DNA of 64,000 bases, taken from contig JASAND010020630.1 in assembly GCA_030248195.1 (NCBI GenBank), positions 1 to 64,000 of the forward strand, written 5' to 3'. A program made the translations under genes and the position numbers. Below, piece by piece: positions 36,387 through 48,300 of this stretch. Below the pieces are notes generated by a model. The model saw only the letters and a program-made list of their open reading frames with translations. It made no database searches and was not told the origin of the DNA. Position 1 is the stretch's first letter, and each line of letters opens with the position of its first letter. The DNA comes from Trissonchulus latispiculum. Lineage: Eukaryota; Nematoda; Enoplea; Enoplida; Ironidae.

Positions 36387-38339
36387 AATCGAACCAAGCC
36401 TAAGTTTGAATTTGTTCCCAAGTAAAGGTGACATTTCAGAGGTCGCTTTTGTCTTCGTGCCAGCTCATATACAGTCTGATGTGGCAAACCTCAACCTAAA
36501 TTTAATACTATTTCTTTAATGAGTGTAGGACTAAACTTCTATATAATCTATTTCTTATTAAAATCCTGTTTCATTAATACCGCTTGGGATTAGTTAATTA
36601 TAATTAGATCTGCTTAATAGCTGTAATAGATTAATTTTAATTCGTTTATCCACCTGCCCAGTTTTTAATCATTATCCTGCTAGGAGGGTTAATCGGATTA
36701 AAAGTTGGTGGATTAAAATTTTTTAATAGATTAAAGAAAATTGATTGATTAAATTGAATTGATTAAAGTTGATTCTCTTAATGTGCGGACTAAAATGGAC
36801 GGATTAAACTAGCTTATTGCAATCGCTTCAGTCCGGCGTTAAAAATAAACTAATTCAACTATATATTACAATTTAGTCCTGCTGATTTTTAATCCGACCC
36901 TTCTAATCTTTTAGGGCCTTAGCTAGATCCTTCCACCAAAAAGAAAAAACTCGTCTGGTAGTCAACTCTATTAAAAACAACTAATTTTTTGACGCCTCGA
37001 GTTGAACAAGTTTAACCCAAAAACGGTAGTTCCGTAATCCCTCTTCCAGTTTTCTGTTTTTAGAAAACCGGAAACCTTCATACTTTATTTTAGCAGGACG
37101 ATTCTCTTTCCCCAAATTCCACTTTGGTTGCTGATGATGATCTGTTGACCGAAGAATTCACCCCGCCGACCCAAAGACGGACCTCGAACATCAATGAACC
37201 GTTGCTCAAGAATACCACAGTACAAAGAGTAGGTCAAATTAATAAAATTTAGACAGATAATTGATATCATTTTAAGTCAAATCCCACTAGAAAAAATGAC
37301 TAAACTTATCAGCTCATTTCGGTAGATAGGAGTCCTTTTTGTTCTACTTTATCCTTGAACAGCCCATGACTTGCTGCTGCTGACGATGTTGTAAATCATG
37401 ATCGTTTATTTCAGAAAATTTTATTTGTAAAAACGTCCCAAAAATCAACAATTTGGTCGGTTTAATTTAACATTACCATTTAAATAAAGATCCAGTAAGA
37501 TCCGCAGCTACAGGTCAAGGGCTTTAGAATGTGTTTCACAAGTTAAATAGTTGCTTCTATCTTCAGAAATAAACTGTTAAATTAAGTCAGTTTTTTCTCA
37601 GAGGGAAGTTGCTCGATGCAATCTATTAAATGACTAACGTGTTATGACGAATTATAAGTTATTTAACCCTTTCATGCCTCATTCCTTAGGACTAACGGTT
37701 GAAAATTACGCTTACAATTTAGGTTGTCATTTTCACTGTGAGCACCTAGAAAGACAGGACTGCCACTAATCGATAGAGAATTAATTATTATTAATTAATT
37801 AATCATTATGATGGAATATTGAAGGGTCCCACATTGGACCCAGGAAATGTTAGGGGCAGTCAAAGTTGTCCAGAGTAGAAATGTTTTCTAAACTTTCATT
37901 GCAGACAAGTGCAAAAGTTGATTCTAGAACGGAATAAGAATCACTCATTATTATAAAGTGCACGCTTTAACGAACTATGTACAGCCGGCGCTGGATTCGT
38001 TTGAATGCAGCACTCTCGAGGGCTCGAAATCATCAAAATTTTCATTGTCGCAAAGACGGACGGGAACGAAAAACTTATTCCATTTTCTTGAAAAATTAGG
38101 GATTTTCTGTAAATCTACAGAACAATTTTCAAAGGATTACGGTCATAGCTCAAAATATTTAATTTATTCAAATTTATTTCCACGGTCTAGGATTTTAAGA
38201 TTTATAGATTGTTTATTTTTTAAGTTTAGTTTTCATAACTAACAGCAAATAGTGAACATAATGTATGGTACAACAGAAAGTTTATTTTTAGATTTCGGAA
38301 TTTTATATGAATTATTATTAATTTTAATTAGATAATTAC

Positions 38340-38455
38340 AAAATGATGCGGGATTTTGTGGAATAGGATTTATCAGGTTTGCGGGATCCCGCGGGACGGG
38401 ACAAACAAATTTGTGTGCGACAGGATAAGCCGAAAAATCTCATCCAGCGTCCATC
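38340..38455. repeat. GC-rich CGGGA-repeat island
   Basis: CGGGATCCCGCGGGACGGG in an AT-rich intron, ending near GTCCATCTCTG, reminiscent of the other hAT-type MITEs. The termini are not resolved. Confidence 0.4.
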
Positions 38456-41400
38456 TCTGCGGCGAAAAGCTATGGAAGCTAGATTTTCCTAGCTTCCGTG
38501 GAAATAGTCGGATCTTTTGCGCTCCCTCCCCCCAGCCCTAACTTTTGATTTTTGGATTTTCTGACCAATAGCTTTGAAATTTTGTATCAGTGCATACGAG
38601 AGGGTGATAAAGTACAAAATTACGAAATTTTAAAATTTTAAGAAATTTGAAAAATTTTATATTTTAGTGTAGCAAGTGGGATAGGATGATACCTTACATG
38701 TTAAGCTTACAACTTTAGCTTATACTGAGCTAACGAAAAGCTGAATCGAAAAAACGGATTTTAGATTCGGGCTCAGCGCTGCATAAAACCCATGTATGCA
38801 AATTTTCCACAAAATTTTTTTAAAATTTTTTTGGTTCCCTCTTACCAAACTAAAATTTAAAATTGTTTAAATTTTTTTAAATTTTCAACTTCTTGAATTC
38901 ATCAGCCTCCAGTATCCACCCATACAAAATTTCAACGTTATTGGTCAAAAAATGAAAAGTTTGGGCTGGGGGGAAAACGCAAAAAATCCAAATATTCTCC
39001 AAAAATGAAGTTGACGTGTTGAAGAAAAAAGGAGCAAACGCCCAGACTGTCAATCGGTAACTGTCTTCTGCCCTAGAATAGAAGGTGTTCAAATCCAGCA
39101 CTTGGGTCATATGGCCCATGCGCCACTGTATTGAAGGGTTAAAGTTTCAATTGGTTCTATCCAACGGAATGGCTATTGGGTTCAATCCTCTTCTATGTTT
39201 GCATTCTTGCAATTTCATTGCAATATGAGTTTTTGCGAAGGTTGATAATCAGCTATAAACTATTGTAATAGCAAAAAATGTTAAAACAATAAAAATGTAA
39301 ATGCTGCATTAACAGAGTTAATACTTGTAATTTTTATTCCTGTAATATTTTTTTACTATTTGCTATTCATTTCCATTATTTTTGCTTAGGCTATACTTCA
39401 AAATCTTCAGCCGAACATACTGTCAGATCCGTCCGCACCTGAGTTGGAGCTCAGCGCCGATATTAATAGAATACTTCCCCATGCCGGTAAAAGATGATTC
39501 AGTAGAGATTAGGAATATTCAAAAATATAAATAAAAGAAATATAAATATAAAGAATAAATAATATAAAAATAAGCAAAACCAAACAGTCATTGCCATGAT
39601 CTGTGCCGGAAACACTTTGCTCACCATTAGGGCTACGTAAATATTAATACGCTTTTCTAATAATTATTAATTAATCTAGCATTTAATTATCAAATATTGA
39701 TCCGCTTTAATCCGCTCAATAAACATTTTTTCAAAAACAGCCTCAACTTTTAGTTTACTGCAATCCTTTAGCTGCAAGAAAGTTTCGCATTCCGCAGATG
39801 ACTAATGCAGCTGCTTCAACATCAAGCTGGTTTCAATTCCTCAACCTCAACCTGATAGTGACGGAAAACGCAAATACAGTATTTGGTGTTTGGGAAAATC
39901 ACTAAGTAATACCTAGGAAAAATTATCCATTCTGGTAAAGCTTACATAGCTTAGCCAGCTGCTATCCTCTTATGTAATCTCTCTGTGTTAAGCAGTTGTG
40001 TTAGTGAATTACAACAAGAAGGTTAAATGTTTGTTAATTTAGGAGCTTATTCCCTTGGTCACGGTCCCCTACCGGTGAGGGAAACAGTTTGTCGATATTT
40101 GAAGACGACACAAAATATCAAATATATCACCGCCAACCAAGTGACCATTACCGCTGGAAACTGTGACGCCATCGAGGTACTGGGCCAGAAATAAAAAGTC
40201 TAATCCGGAAAGTTTATTTATTTAATTCATTTAATTAATTTGCTTAAATATGTTTGGTGATATAAATTGATCACTGCCTGCGTTCCGAGTTTTGAAATTC
40301 ACAAAACTGGTGCTTAAGTGCGTGTCTGTGTCACTAATGTGCTGATGGAGGAAACAAAAAAGTAGATTTCTTCATGAAATTGAAAATTATTCAAGCTTAT
40401 GAGTGCGAACTTATGGTGCGGAAACAATCTTTAACATGTTTCGTTTTCTAGGGTCTTCTTCGCTTGTTCTACAATCGGCCCGATACAACAACTGGTGTGT
40501 TGCTGCCTCAAGGCTGCTCTGAAATGTACAATAATACTGTTCTTGAAAAGCATTTTGTGCCGGTAAGACAGAAGAAGAAGGGGAAGCATTGGGCGTTTTG
40601 AACATGAGTTAAAAGTCGTTGAAATGATGTCTGTCAGTTTAGATTATGGATTACAACAACTGTTTAAGTACTGCTTAAGTACCCTCTAAACTATGTCATA
40701 TTGTAGAGAACTGTTGGGGACCCAGAACTAAACAACAACTTGTTTTTTGTTTGAAACCTAGAACTATCTACAATATTTGACAATATCAACCAATCTACAA
40801 ACTGTAGATAGATCAAAAAACCCAGAACAACAAAACCTTTACGGGATGCTGTGCGCGAAGGCTGGACACGTAACCTGGACTGGACATAGTTCTAGACCGG
40901 CCTACGACAAGCTTCGACAACGGTCACTGACTACTGTGAAACCTAGTTCAGCCCAGTAAAGGCCAGAGTCTAACCCCAAATATTTCCTTGATTGACCTAC
41001 CAACCGAGCTAAGTCAAACCTAAAACGTCGCTAAATTATAAAAGGTGAAGTGTCCCTATTATAAATTTTCTGTGAAAGAGAGGGGGGATTATAAACAAGA
41101 ATAGGCTTATGTAACACTTTCAAATTTACAGGAAATCTAGAGACGGGGAATATATGGATAATGTAGAATACAAGCATACATAGACGCCCCTCTAAATAAA
41201 TTTCGGGAGATCTCACTCAGCCTATCACCAGATTGGGAAACGTTATACTTTTATTCCCCGAAAATCGGAAGCCCTATCAGGCCACAAAGAATTAAGCAGA
41301 AAGCGAAACCTTAAGCGAACCCTTACCCTTAAGACCAACCGATCAGTATGGGAGAAGACTTCGCCTGACTAATTGGGAGCATATATATGTCATTAGACAA

Positions 41401-41771
41401 ACGTGCAATCACGCGATCACACGTGATTTTCTTTTAGCCAATCAGAAGCGGACAGAGTTCGAAACAGGAATTTCAAGTGAAATCAACTTATGCATGCTCC
41501 ATCTTCGGAGACTTAATGATAGTAGTATAAAATTGACATTATTAGCAATGAAATATTAAATTAGGGGAAATTTTAAGGGAAACTGGAATGTGCAAAACAC
41601 TTTAAATGGTAAAAGGAACCTTTTAAAATATTAAAATAATTATGCATTGTAGGGCATACCATCCCTACTATGTACTCTTGCTACTATACAATATAGCAAA
41701 CGGGCCATCATGGCCAGATTGTGTACGCTTTGCACGTGACTTTTATTTCCACGAAGTGTTTCTTTTTCGGT

Positions 41772-42215
41772 GTAGTCTCACTGAGGCACAAATAGTCTCA
41801 CTTAGGCACAACGAGTTTCACCAGGCACAAGTCTCGCTGAGGCACAAAAGTCTCACTCAGGCACAAAACGGTCTCACTGAGGCACACAGCAGTCTCACTG
41901 AGGCACAATTATTTCAAAAAACTAAACGTAGTTTCTGACTTTAATTTGTTAGTAAATAAACTGTGTACATTTACTAGTAAATACAGTATTTACTGAAATC
42001 GGCCAGTAAATACAGTATTTACAGAAATGAATACAGAAATTACTACGACATATATTACAAAAATTGCTTAATCTTATTTGCCTAAGGTTGTACTATAATT
42101 GTGCCTCAATAAGACTGACTGTGCCTCAGCGAGACTTCAAATTTTGTCTTAAATTTTGTGCCTCCGTGAGACCACTCTGTGCCTCAGCGAGACTACTTTG
42201 TCCCTGGGTGAGACA
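41772..42215. mobile_element. Foldback element made of a reiterated 17-bp motif in opposing clusters
   Basis: About seven copies of a unit close to GTCTCACTGAGGCACA lie at 41772-41910. About five inverted copies (TGTGCCTCAGCGAGAC) lie at 42101-42215, with about 190 bp of AT-rich DNA between. Unit spacing varies from about 17 to 27 bp. The right cluster ends immediately before the acceptor of the aminotransferase exon at 42231. Confidence 0.85.
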
Positions 42216-45200
42216 CAATCTGTTTTTCAGATCCACTATGCCATTGACACAAAGTCAATGGACTTGTTACGTATTCCTAACAAGGGAAAGATTACCAAAT
42301 CTATCGTACCGAGAGTTATGCTTGTTTCCATGGAGACTTGTATACAAGGTTAGAGCAGTTCTTATTAACTGCTGTCAACATACAATTAACTATTGCTCCA
42401 AGTAATTTAGGTCAGTTAAGATTTAAAACTGAAAGCACAAAATCGGCTTGAAATATACGACAGCAAAAAGTATATTCCCTGTAATCAAAGCTAATTCTGC
42501 GAACACCATAGCAGCTGCTGACTACCCTGTAAATTGCACCTCAGTAAACAAAACAAATTCGCTCATTGTGCTGTGGTAGATCAAAGTCACGATCAAAGTC
42601 TCCGCTGTTGCTTTTATAACCTAATCTACGTCCAAAATGCTAATTCTTGGAAATTGTGAAATATATCGGCTGACAAAGAATTTCCTCTCTTTAGAGGGCC
42701 AGTGGAATGATGAAATGTTACTTAGGCTTGCACAGTATGTGAAGCAAAACCGTCTATTTCTTATCCTTGATGAGGTACGTAATTTGCTTTCATCGTTATG
42801 GCTTGTGACACTTAGTCCTCTAAGTGTTAGGCTCATCGAAGCTTATACTATGCGTCTATGCAGACAGTTTTAATAACCTACAGGAGAGAAATTCGCAGGG
42901 TTAGGACACCAAGAATAAACCAAAAATGTCGCAATGAATAGGTTTGCAACGGTTTCAATATTTAAATTCATTTTGGTGTTTTGACGTTGTAATCTATACC
43001 TATTTTAGTTCGGGAAAATTGTGTACTAAGTTACAATGTGAATGCAATGAATTATTCAACTACAATTACCTAATTTGTATACGATTTCATTAATTGGTAA
43101 TTCCCACAAAGTTTTCATGTTTCACGGAGTCCATTGCTTTCGTTATTTTTCAGGGATATCCGCTAGCCTTCAACTCGTTTGAGAGATCAAAACTGTCTTT
43201 TCTGAAGCTAATTGAGGATCAGCAAGCTGAAGGAAACTACTCTGATTTTCAGGCAGCTATTATACGTCCTATTTATTTTGGCAACGGCATCTCTTCGGAG
43301 TTAGTGATTGCACTGTTCCCAGAAGTGTCCAATTTGAGCTCAAACCTAGTGTTACATAAACTTTGTTACCAGCTCAAAACTGACGTTACACAGTACTCTG
43401 TTTATCGCGTAATCGTAATAGTGTAATTCTGACCAGATTTTTTGAGATCTTACCACCAACCAGATCTTTGTCATTTTAAAACTAAATCATGGCATATTAG
43501 TACCATACTGTGATTGGTATGTTGTGCTAGTGGTTCCATTCCAAGAAAAGGCAGTTTTGGAAACGGGGATCGAACCCAATGCAGGGGAAGTAATACATTG
43601 ATTTACAATGCAAGGCAATATTTATGTTTTAATTGTAGATGGTTTCTGCATTGTAGGCCTTTGCTCAAGGTTGGTTGGTGCGTTCTTCTGGGAATATCAG
43701 AAGAGGTGCTGTTTCAGGTTCACAAATGCATGGCTGAAACTCACGCTGTTACTACAATTAGTGTGGTGAGTAAACGCTTGTGATGGTTAACAATATATAG
43801 ATACCGCATGTACCATATCCTTTTCTACTCTAACCAAGACTGTTAGCTTTTTGTTCAGCCATATTAAAACTTCAGGATTAATAGCAACGTTTTTGAAATA
43901 CCCTATAGGGCTTCCTTCAACTTAGTTTCACCCAGAATCATAAATTAAAAGCATTTATAGCACCGATCACTACTGCTGGTAAGATGATGACATAAAGTCT
44001 ATATAATTGTGCTTCTCATCGGTAGCCATAAATGTAGGAAAATTTATTTCAGATGAGCCTTTATGGACTAATCTCGTCTTACGTTACTGGCATCGGAGAT
44101 GTTAATTGATGAACTGTCTTGTATGAAAGATATTTCAGAAAAAGCTTTAGACGTTGTTTTAAAATCTTGAAAGCTGCTACAACTTTGGAATTCTTAATAT
44201 GATTTTCAAATGTGTTCTTGATCAATCACTCTTTCAAGCCGTAAAGTTCTTATGTATGGTTGTCTTCTGCTGACTTACTTGGTTTGAAAGCTAGGCAGTT
44301 GATTATAAAAGTTGTCAATGTATATGGATGTCAAAACTACCTATGCACAAATTATTATCACATCAACTAAAGCTGCTATCGGTTGCTAAATAGTGGGTAT
44401 GGCGTATTACTGCGAAAGGTAGCTGAACAATACAACAGGGACAATGGAGAAGATATTTTAGCTAACTTGGCTAACTAATTTAAGCTAACTTGGCAGTGAT
44501 GGCTGTGTTTGTTAAAAGTTTATAGAAACAGTTTTACTGCTGCGCCGGTAGAAATGCTATAGGCCTACAATAATCGGTTTTTGAAGAGAGTTTACACACA
44601 GGTAATGTTTTCTATGTACCTTCCTCTACACTACATAGGTCGTTCAATAAAGATTGTCAAAGGCTACCAAAACTACGAATTCGACAGTTCTGTGGAGTTC
44701 TGTCGCGACGTCATGAAAATGTAGGACATTACGCAGTATACACAGACATCCCTGCGATGCAATTTCATTTTGCACTAGCGAACAGTGTTCACAAATTTTA
44801 AGCTCTGTAATCCCTGATAGCAAAGTTGGAAGCTCCATGTTTCACACCCTGACAACAGATGACTCTAATGTTTTATATTTTGTATCTTGACAGAGCTTTC
44901 CAAAACAAATACACAGATATAAGAATTATTTGCTCGCAGCACGTCCATTGTGATATAAAAGGTAACAATTTGCTGCTTTGGGATAAATTCTTCTCTAAAC
45001 ACTACCAATTTTGGACAAAACTCTTGCTTGTTTCTTCAGTTTCGAAACAGGAAATGTTTCGGCTGGCTTGGCTGGAAATGTGCTATCTGTGTAAAGGCCT
45101 TTAGGTACTGCAACCAATGGTCTCATTAAGTTTTCCATGTACCCTTCTAAGGAAGTTCACAACAAAGGCATGCAAACTGGTTTTCTCAGAAAACAAATTC

Positions 45201-45378
45201 AACAAGAAATAATTGTAATAACCACAAAATGGGCCTACCTAACCCCAAAATTGAAATGCGCTGTTTAATTCCAGTATTATCGAATATGTAGGTCGAGTGA
45301 CAATAACTATGATTACAATACATTGACTGATTCAGTCCATATACTAAATTGAAATTATTAACAATTGTCGTCGTTTTC

Positions 45379-48300
45379 TTAAACACAGCCTTGGTTCTTG
45401 TTCGCATAGATGTAGAATACAACTCCTCGTGCCTTTGACTTATACTTAGCATGGTGTGCAGCATTTATACGACTGTCGTAGTCAGCTCTGTCTGAGGTAT
45501 AGTACCAGCCATTGACTGGAGGATACTCTACCAGATAAACCGGTTTGTAGACGCCTTCGGTGATTCCTGTTGGATCAGTGATGACATAGCACAAATCGAT
45601 ATCTCTGTGATACGCCTTGCTCAGTAAATCTCTATCTTCTTCATCGGTGTAGCCTAATTTGGTAGAATATGTGTCGCCGTTGTGATATTTCCGTAGCATA
45701 GCCATCTGTACTCCTGGTACTGGATCCGTAGTGCAGTAACCAAGATGCTTGTAGCTACGATAATCAGTTTGGCCCAGATCCGTGAAGTAGTCCATATCCC
45801 AGGTTTGAATGTATCCACCGGGATACGAATGTGCCGATTTAAAGTCAATCAAGTTGCACTCTAAAACAAATTCAGAATATACATTATCAACGTTTGTTCT
45901 CGGGCGCTCAAATAGCAGTTTCCCTTCTTTGCTCTAAGCTTCTATAGCCGCTCAGGTGTAAAAGGTTAAAATCAGGATAGAAATAAATTGGATAAAATGC
46001 GGCAATCAAACCTTCGAGTTTCTGATTTCCACTTAGAGCAGCCAACCAGGCAGCTACGTCCCTGGACGTCATTTCTAGGTTGCTACTATTCAATATTCAC
46101 GCAGGTGCTGTTTTTAGACGTATAGTTTATAATTGCAAAAAATAAGTGGGACAAATCCACAAGGTTTCTGTAGCCCACTGGCTTAGTTACTGTGTTTCAG
46201 TTCGTTTGTCAATGCAATTATCCGCCAAATAAGAGCTAACAGATGTACTGCTTTATATTTATTAAACATTGTAATTGTAATATTGTTGCAAATCTAAACA
46301 ATTGATTACGAAATTAAGCAAACTCGTCTCAATTAAGTCAACATTAAGACCGCGAGCACATAAGACATAAGAGTTTCATGATTGATTCATTACTGTCCAA
46401 AAGCTGTCCTATTCACGCTGTCGCCTAAACCCATCCACATGAACTGACATCGTCTTTATTTGGGTTCAGCGTCGAAGGGGGTCGTATCGAGTTTCAATTT
46501 GCACATAGATGAGTGAAACATACTTGCATTTACCCTCCCCAAATTGTGTACCAGTCAAGTTTAACGGAAGTTTACTATGCATTACCTTGGTCCCCGTGCA
46601 TTAAGAAGGAGTTGATCTCCAGAGATAGGTAGACAATAGCGTGCATAGGGTTGCTTTTAATACAGACTCAAACGTTTCATGCTCTTATGTCTTTTACCGA
46701 TGCTCACCTGGAGTTTTAACTGGAAATTCATTGCAAGCCTCTCCTTCATTTCTGAATACGTAAAACTCAAAGCCATGAAATTTCCATCCTGGTATCTTCA
46801 GATGCTGGAAGTTGCCTCTCACTAGCATATGGTCCTGATTCTTTTCATGGTATCTTTGGTAGACTGGCATCCATTTATTGGCCGGAACTCCCTTGTGACT
46901 GCGCAAGACCCAACATTGAGGTTTTTCGTCCAGTTTGTACCTATTAAACTAAGCACATTTAACACTAATTCAGCACAATTAACTCAAGTTTCACAGGCAG
47001 AAGACAGGAAGCTACACACTCCACAGGCAGAAGACAGGAAGCTACACACTCCATAGGCAGCAGACAGGAAGCTACACACTCCATAGGCAGCAGACAGGAA
47101 GCTAAACACATTGGATTTAAGAGGGGGCTACGAATTTCACAAAAAGTTCGATGTTGGTAAAGCTAGCTAATCTTTTGCCAAATACTAGAATTAGGTTTAG
47201 CGTAAAATAGTTTAAAGTTTGAAAGAATTCCATACAGCGTAGCGTCCTGTGGAGTGTGGAGCCATCAGAAGTTGGTGTTGTCGGTCCAACCAGAGCTCGA
47301 CATGACACGTACACAAACTTCGCCTCGCCCTGGTCGCTATGGGCAAGGTACTGTACCCAAATTTTCCAGAAATAGTTCTGACATATAGTGCTTTGATATC
47401 GTGTAAAATAATCTCTAGACCACTGTATTCTTTTCTGCTCGATACAATCAAACTGCGAAAAATTGGATGTTACAGGTCTATACGGGTGGAGGTTAACTAA
47501 CGTCTAATGAGCTGTGGTTTACCAAATGAACCCAACTTTGCTCCAATTAACGTTTGCTCTTAGTCTTACTTTGCTCCAAGTCTTAACTTCTGTGAAAATG
47601 ACGTGATTTCGTTAATCACTGCGTTAGCAGTGCTAGATTACATTATCGATATTGTCGCTGTTATTTGGTGCCATTTCGAAGATGTGAGTCAATTACTCCA
47701 AAGTACTGTGGCAGAATCGGCTGAAACTTTGCGTCTACAGGCCAGTGAGTGTACCAAAATGTGCAGAAAGCTAGGTCACTAAACCTCGCTCCAATGTTTA
47801 GAAATGCTAGACTGATTACTCGAAGTATGGATGGCGATCGCTGCAAAAAGTTCTGAGACATATCGAAAAACGGATTTCATATTCGGATTCAGCAGGTCAA
47901 ATAATCCCTATAAGCACCTTTTCGGCAAAATCGGAGACAAAAATTTTTGACCTCGTTTTTACTTAGCTAGCTTTTCAAGCCCAAAAATAAGGGTTATTTC
48001 TTAGCAAAAAGTTTTCTAGCACACTAGCCAGAAAACCAAAGCCCTCGAAACTCACCCACAGTTTGCATTGAGCCTAATAATTGGTGAAAAGCTGGGGCAG
48101 GCTAGGGGCTGTCAATTTTATTAGATCGAAAACAGCGCACGGTAACATCGCAACTTTGCAATTTGCGAATTTTCAAACTTTGACCTGTTATTGCTAAAGA
48201 AGGAAACTACGCTCGAAAGCCGGAATACTTTTAATATTTAGTATTAATAACAGTTAACATTCTGACAAAAAGTTTCAGCATTGGTCAAACCTTTGATCCA

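Larger units (their letters stand above)
37094..45268 (+). pseudogene. Alanine-aminotransferase-like gene, about 12 exons, key residues lost
   Basis: A chain of exons with consensus splice sites and matching phases: 37094-37228, 39390-39486, 40043-40176, 40452-40562, 42231-42348, 42695-42774 and 43154-~43270. Weaker ones follow near 43532, 43657-43765, 44053, 44894-44961 and 45040. The order of motifs follows alanine aminotransferase, a PLP enzyme (fold type I): ILPHAGAYSLGHG; ITANQVTITAGNCDAI; TTGVLLPQGCSEMY; IHYAID; GQWNDEMLLRLAQYV then FLILDE; KGSFGNGDR; EMFRLAWLEMCYLC. The NPGNPTG motif before GQ is replaced by SMETCIQE. The last exon needs a frame change near 45085 to continue as GTATNGLIKFSMYPSKEV. 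An exon of about 45 residues is missing after the first. Either a pseudogene or a non-catalytic paralogue. Confidence 0.6.

Noticed and set aside
41642..41938. Repetitive peptide SLTEAQ in an open frame
   Set aside because: It is the translation of the GTCTCACTGAGGCACA repeats. The inverted cluster gives a different peptide, and no splice or start context supports it.
44894..44985. Protein kinase catalytic loop (HCDIKGNNLLL)
   Set aside because: No other kinase motif is present. A strong donor follows HCDIKG, and the exon fits the aminotransferase chain in phase.
44859..45104. Single 81-codon plus-strand gene
   Set aside because: Internal donor and acceptor split it into two exons of the aminotransferase-like gene.
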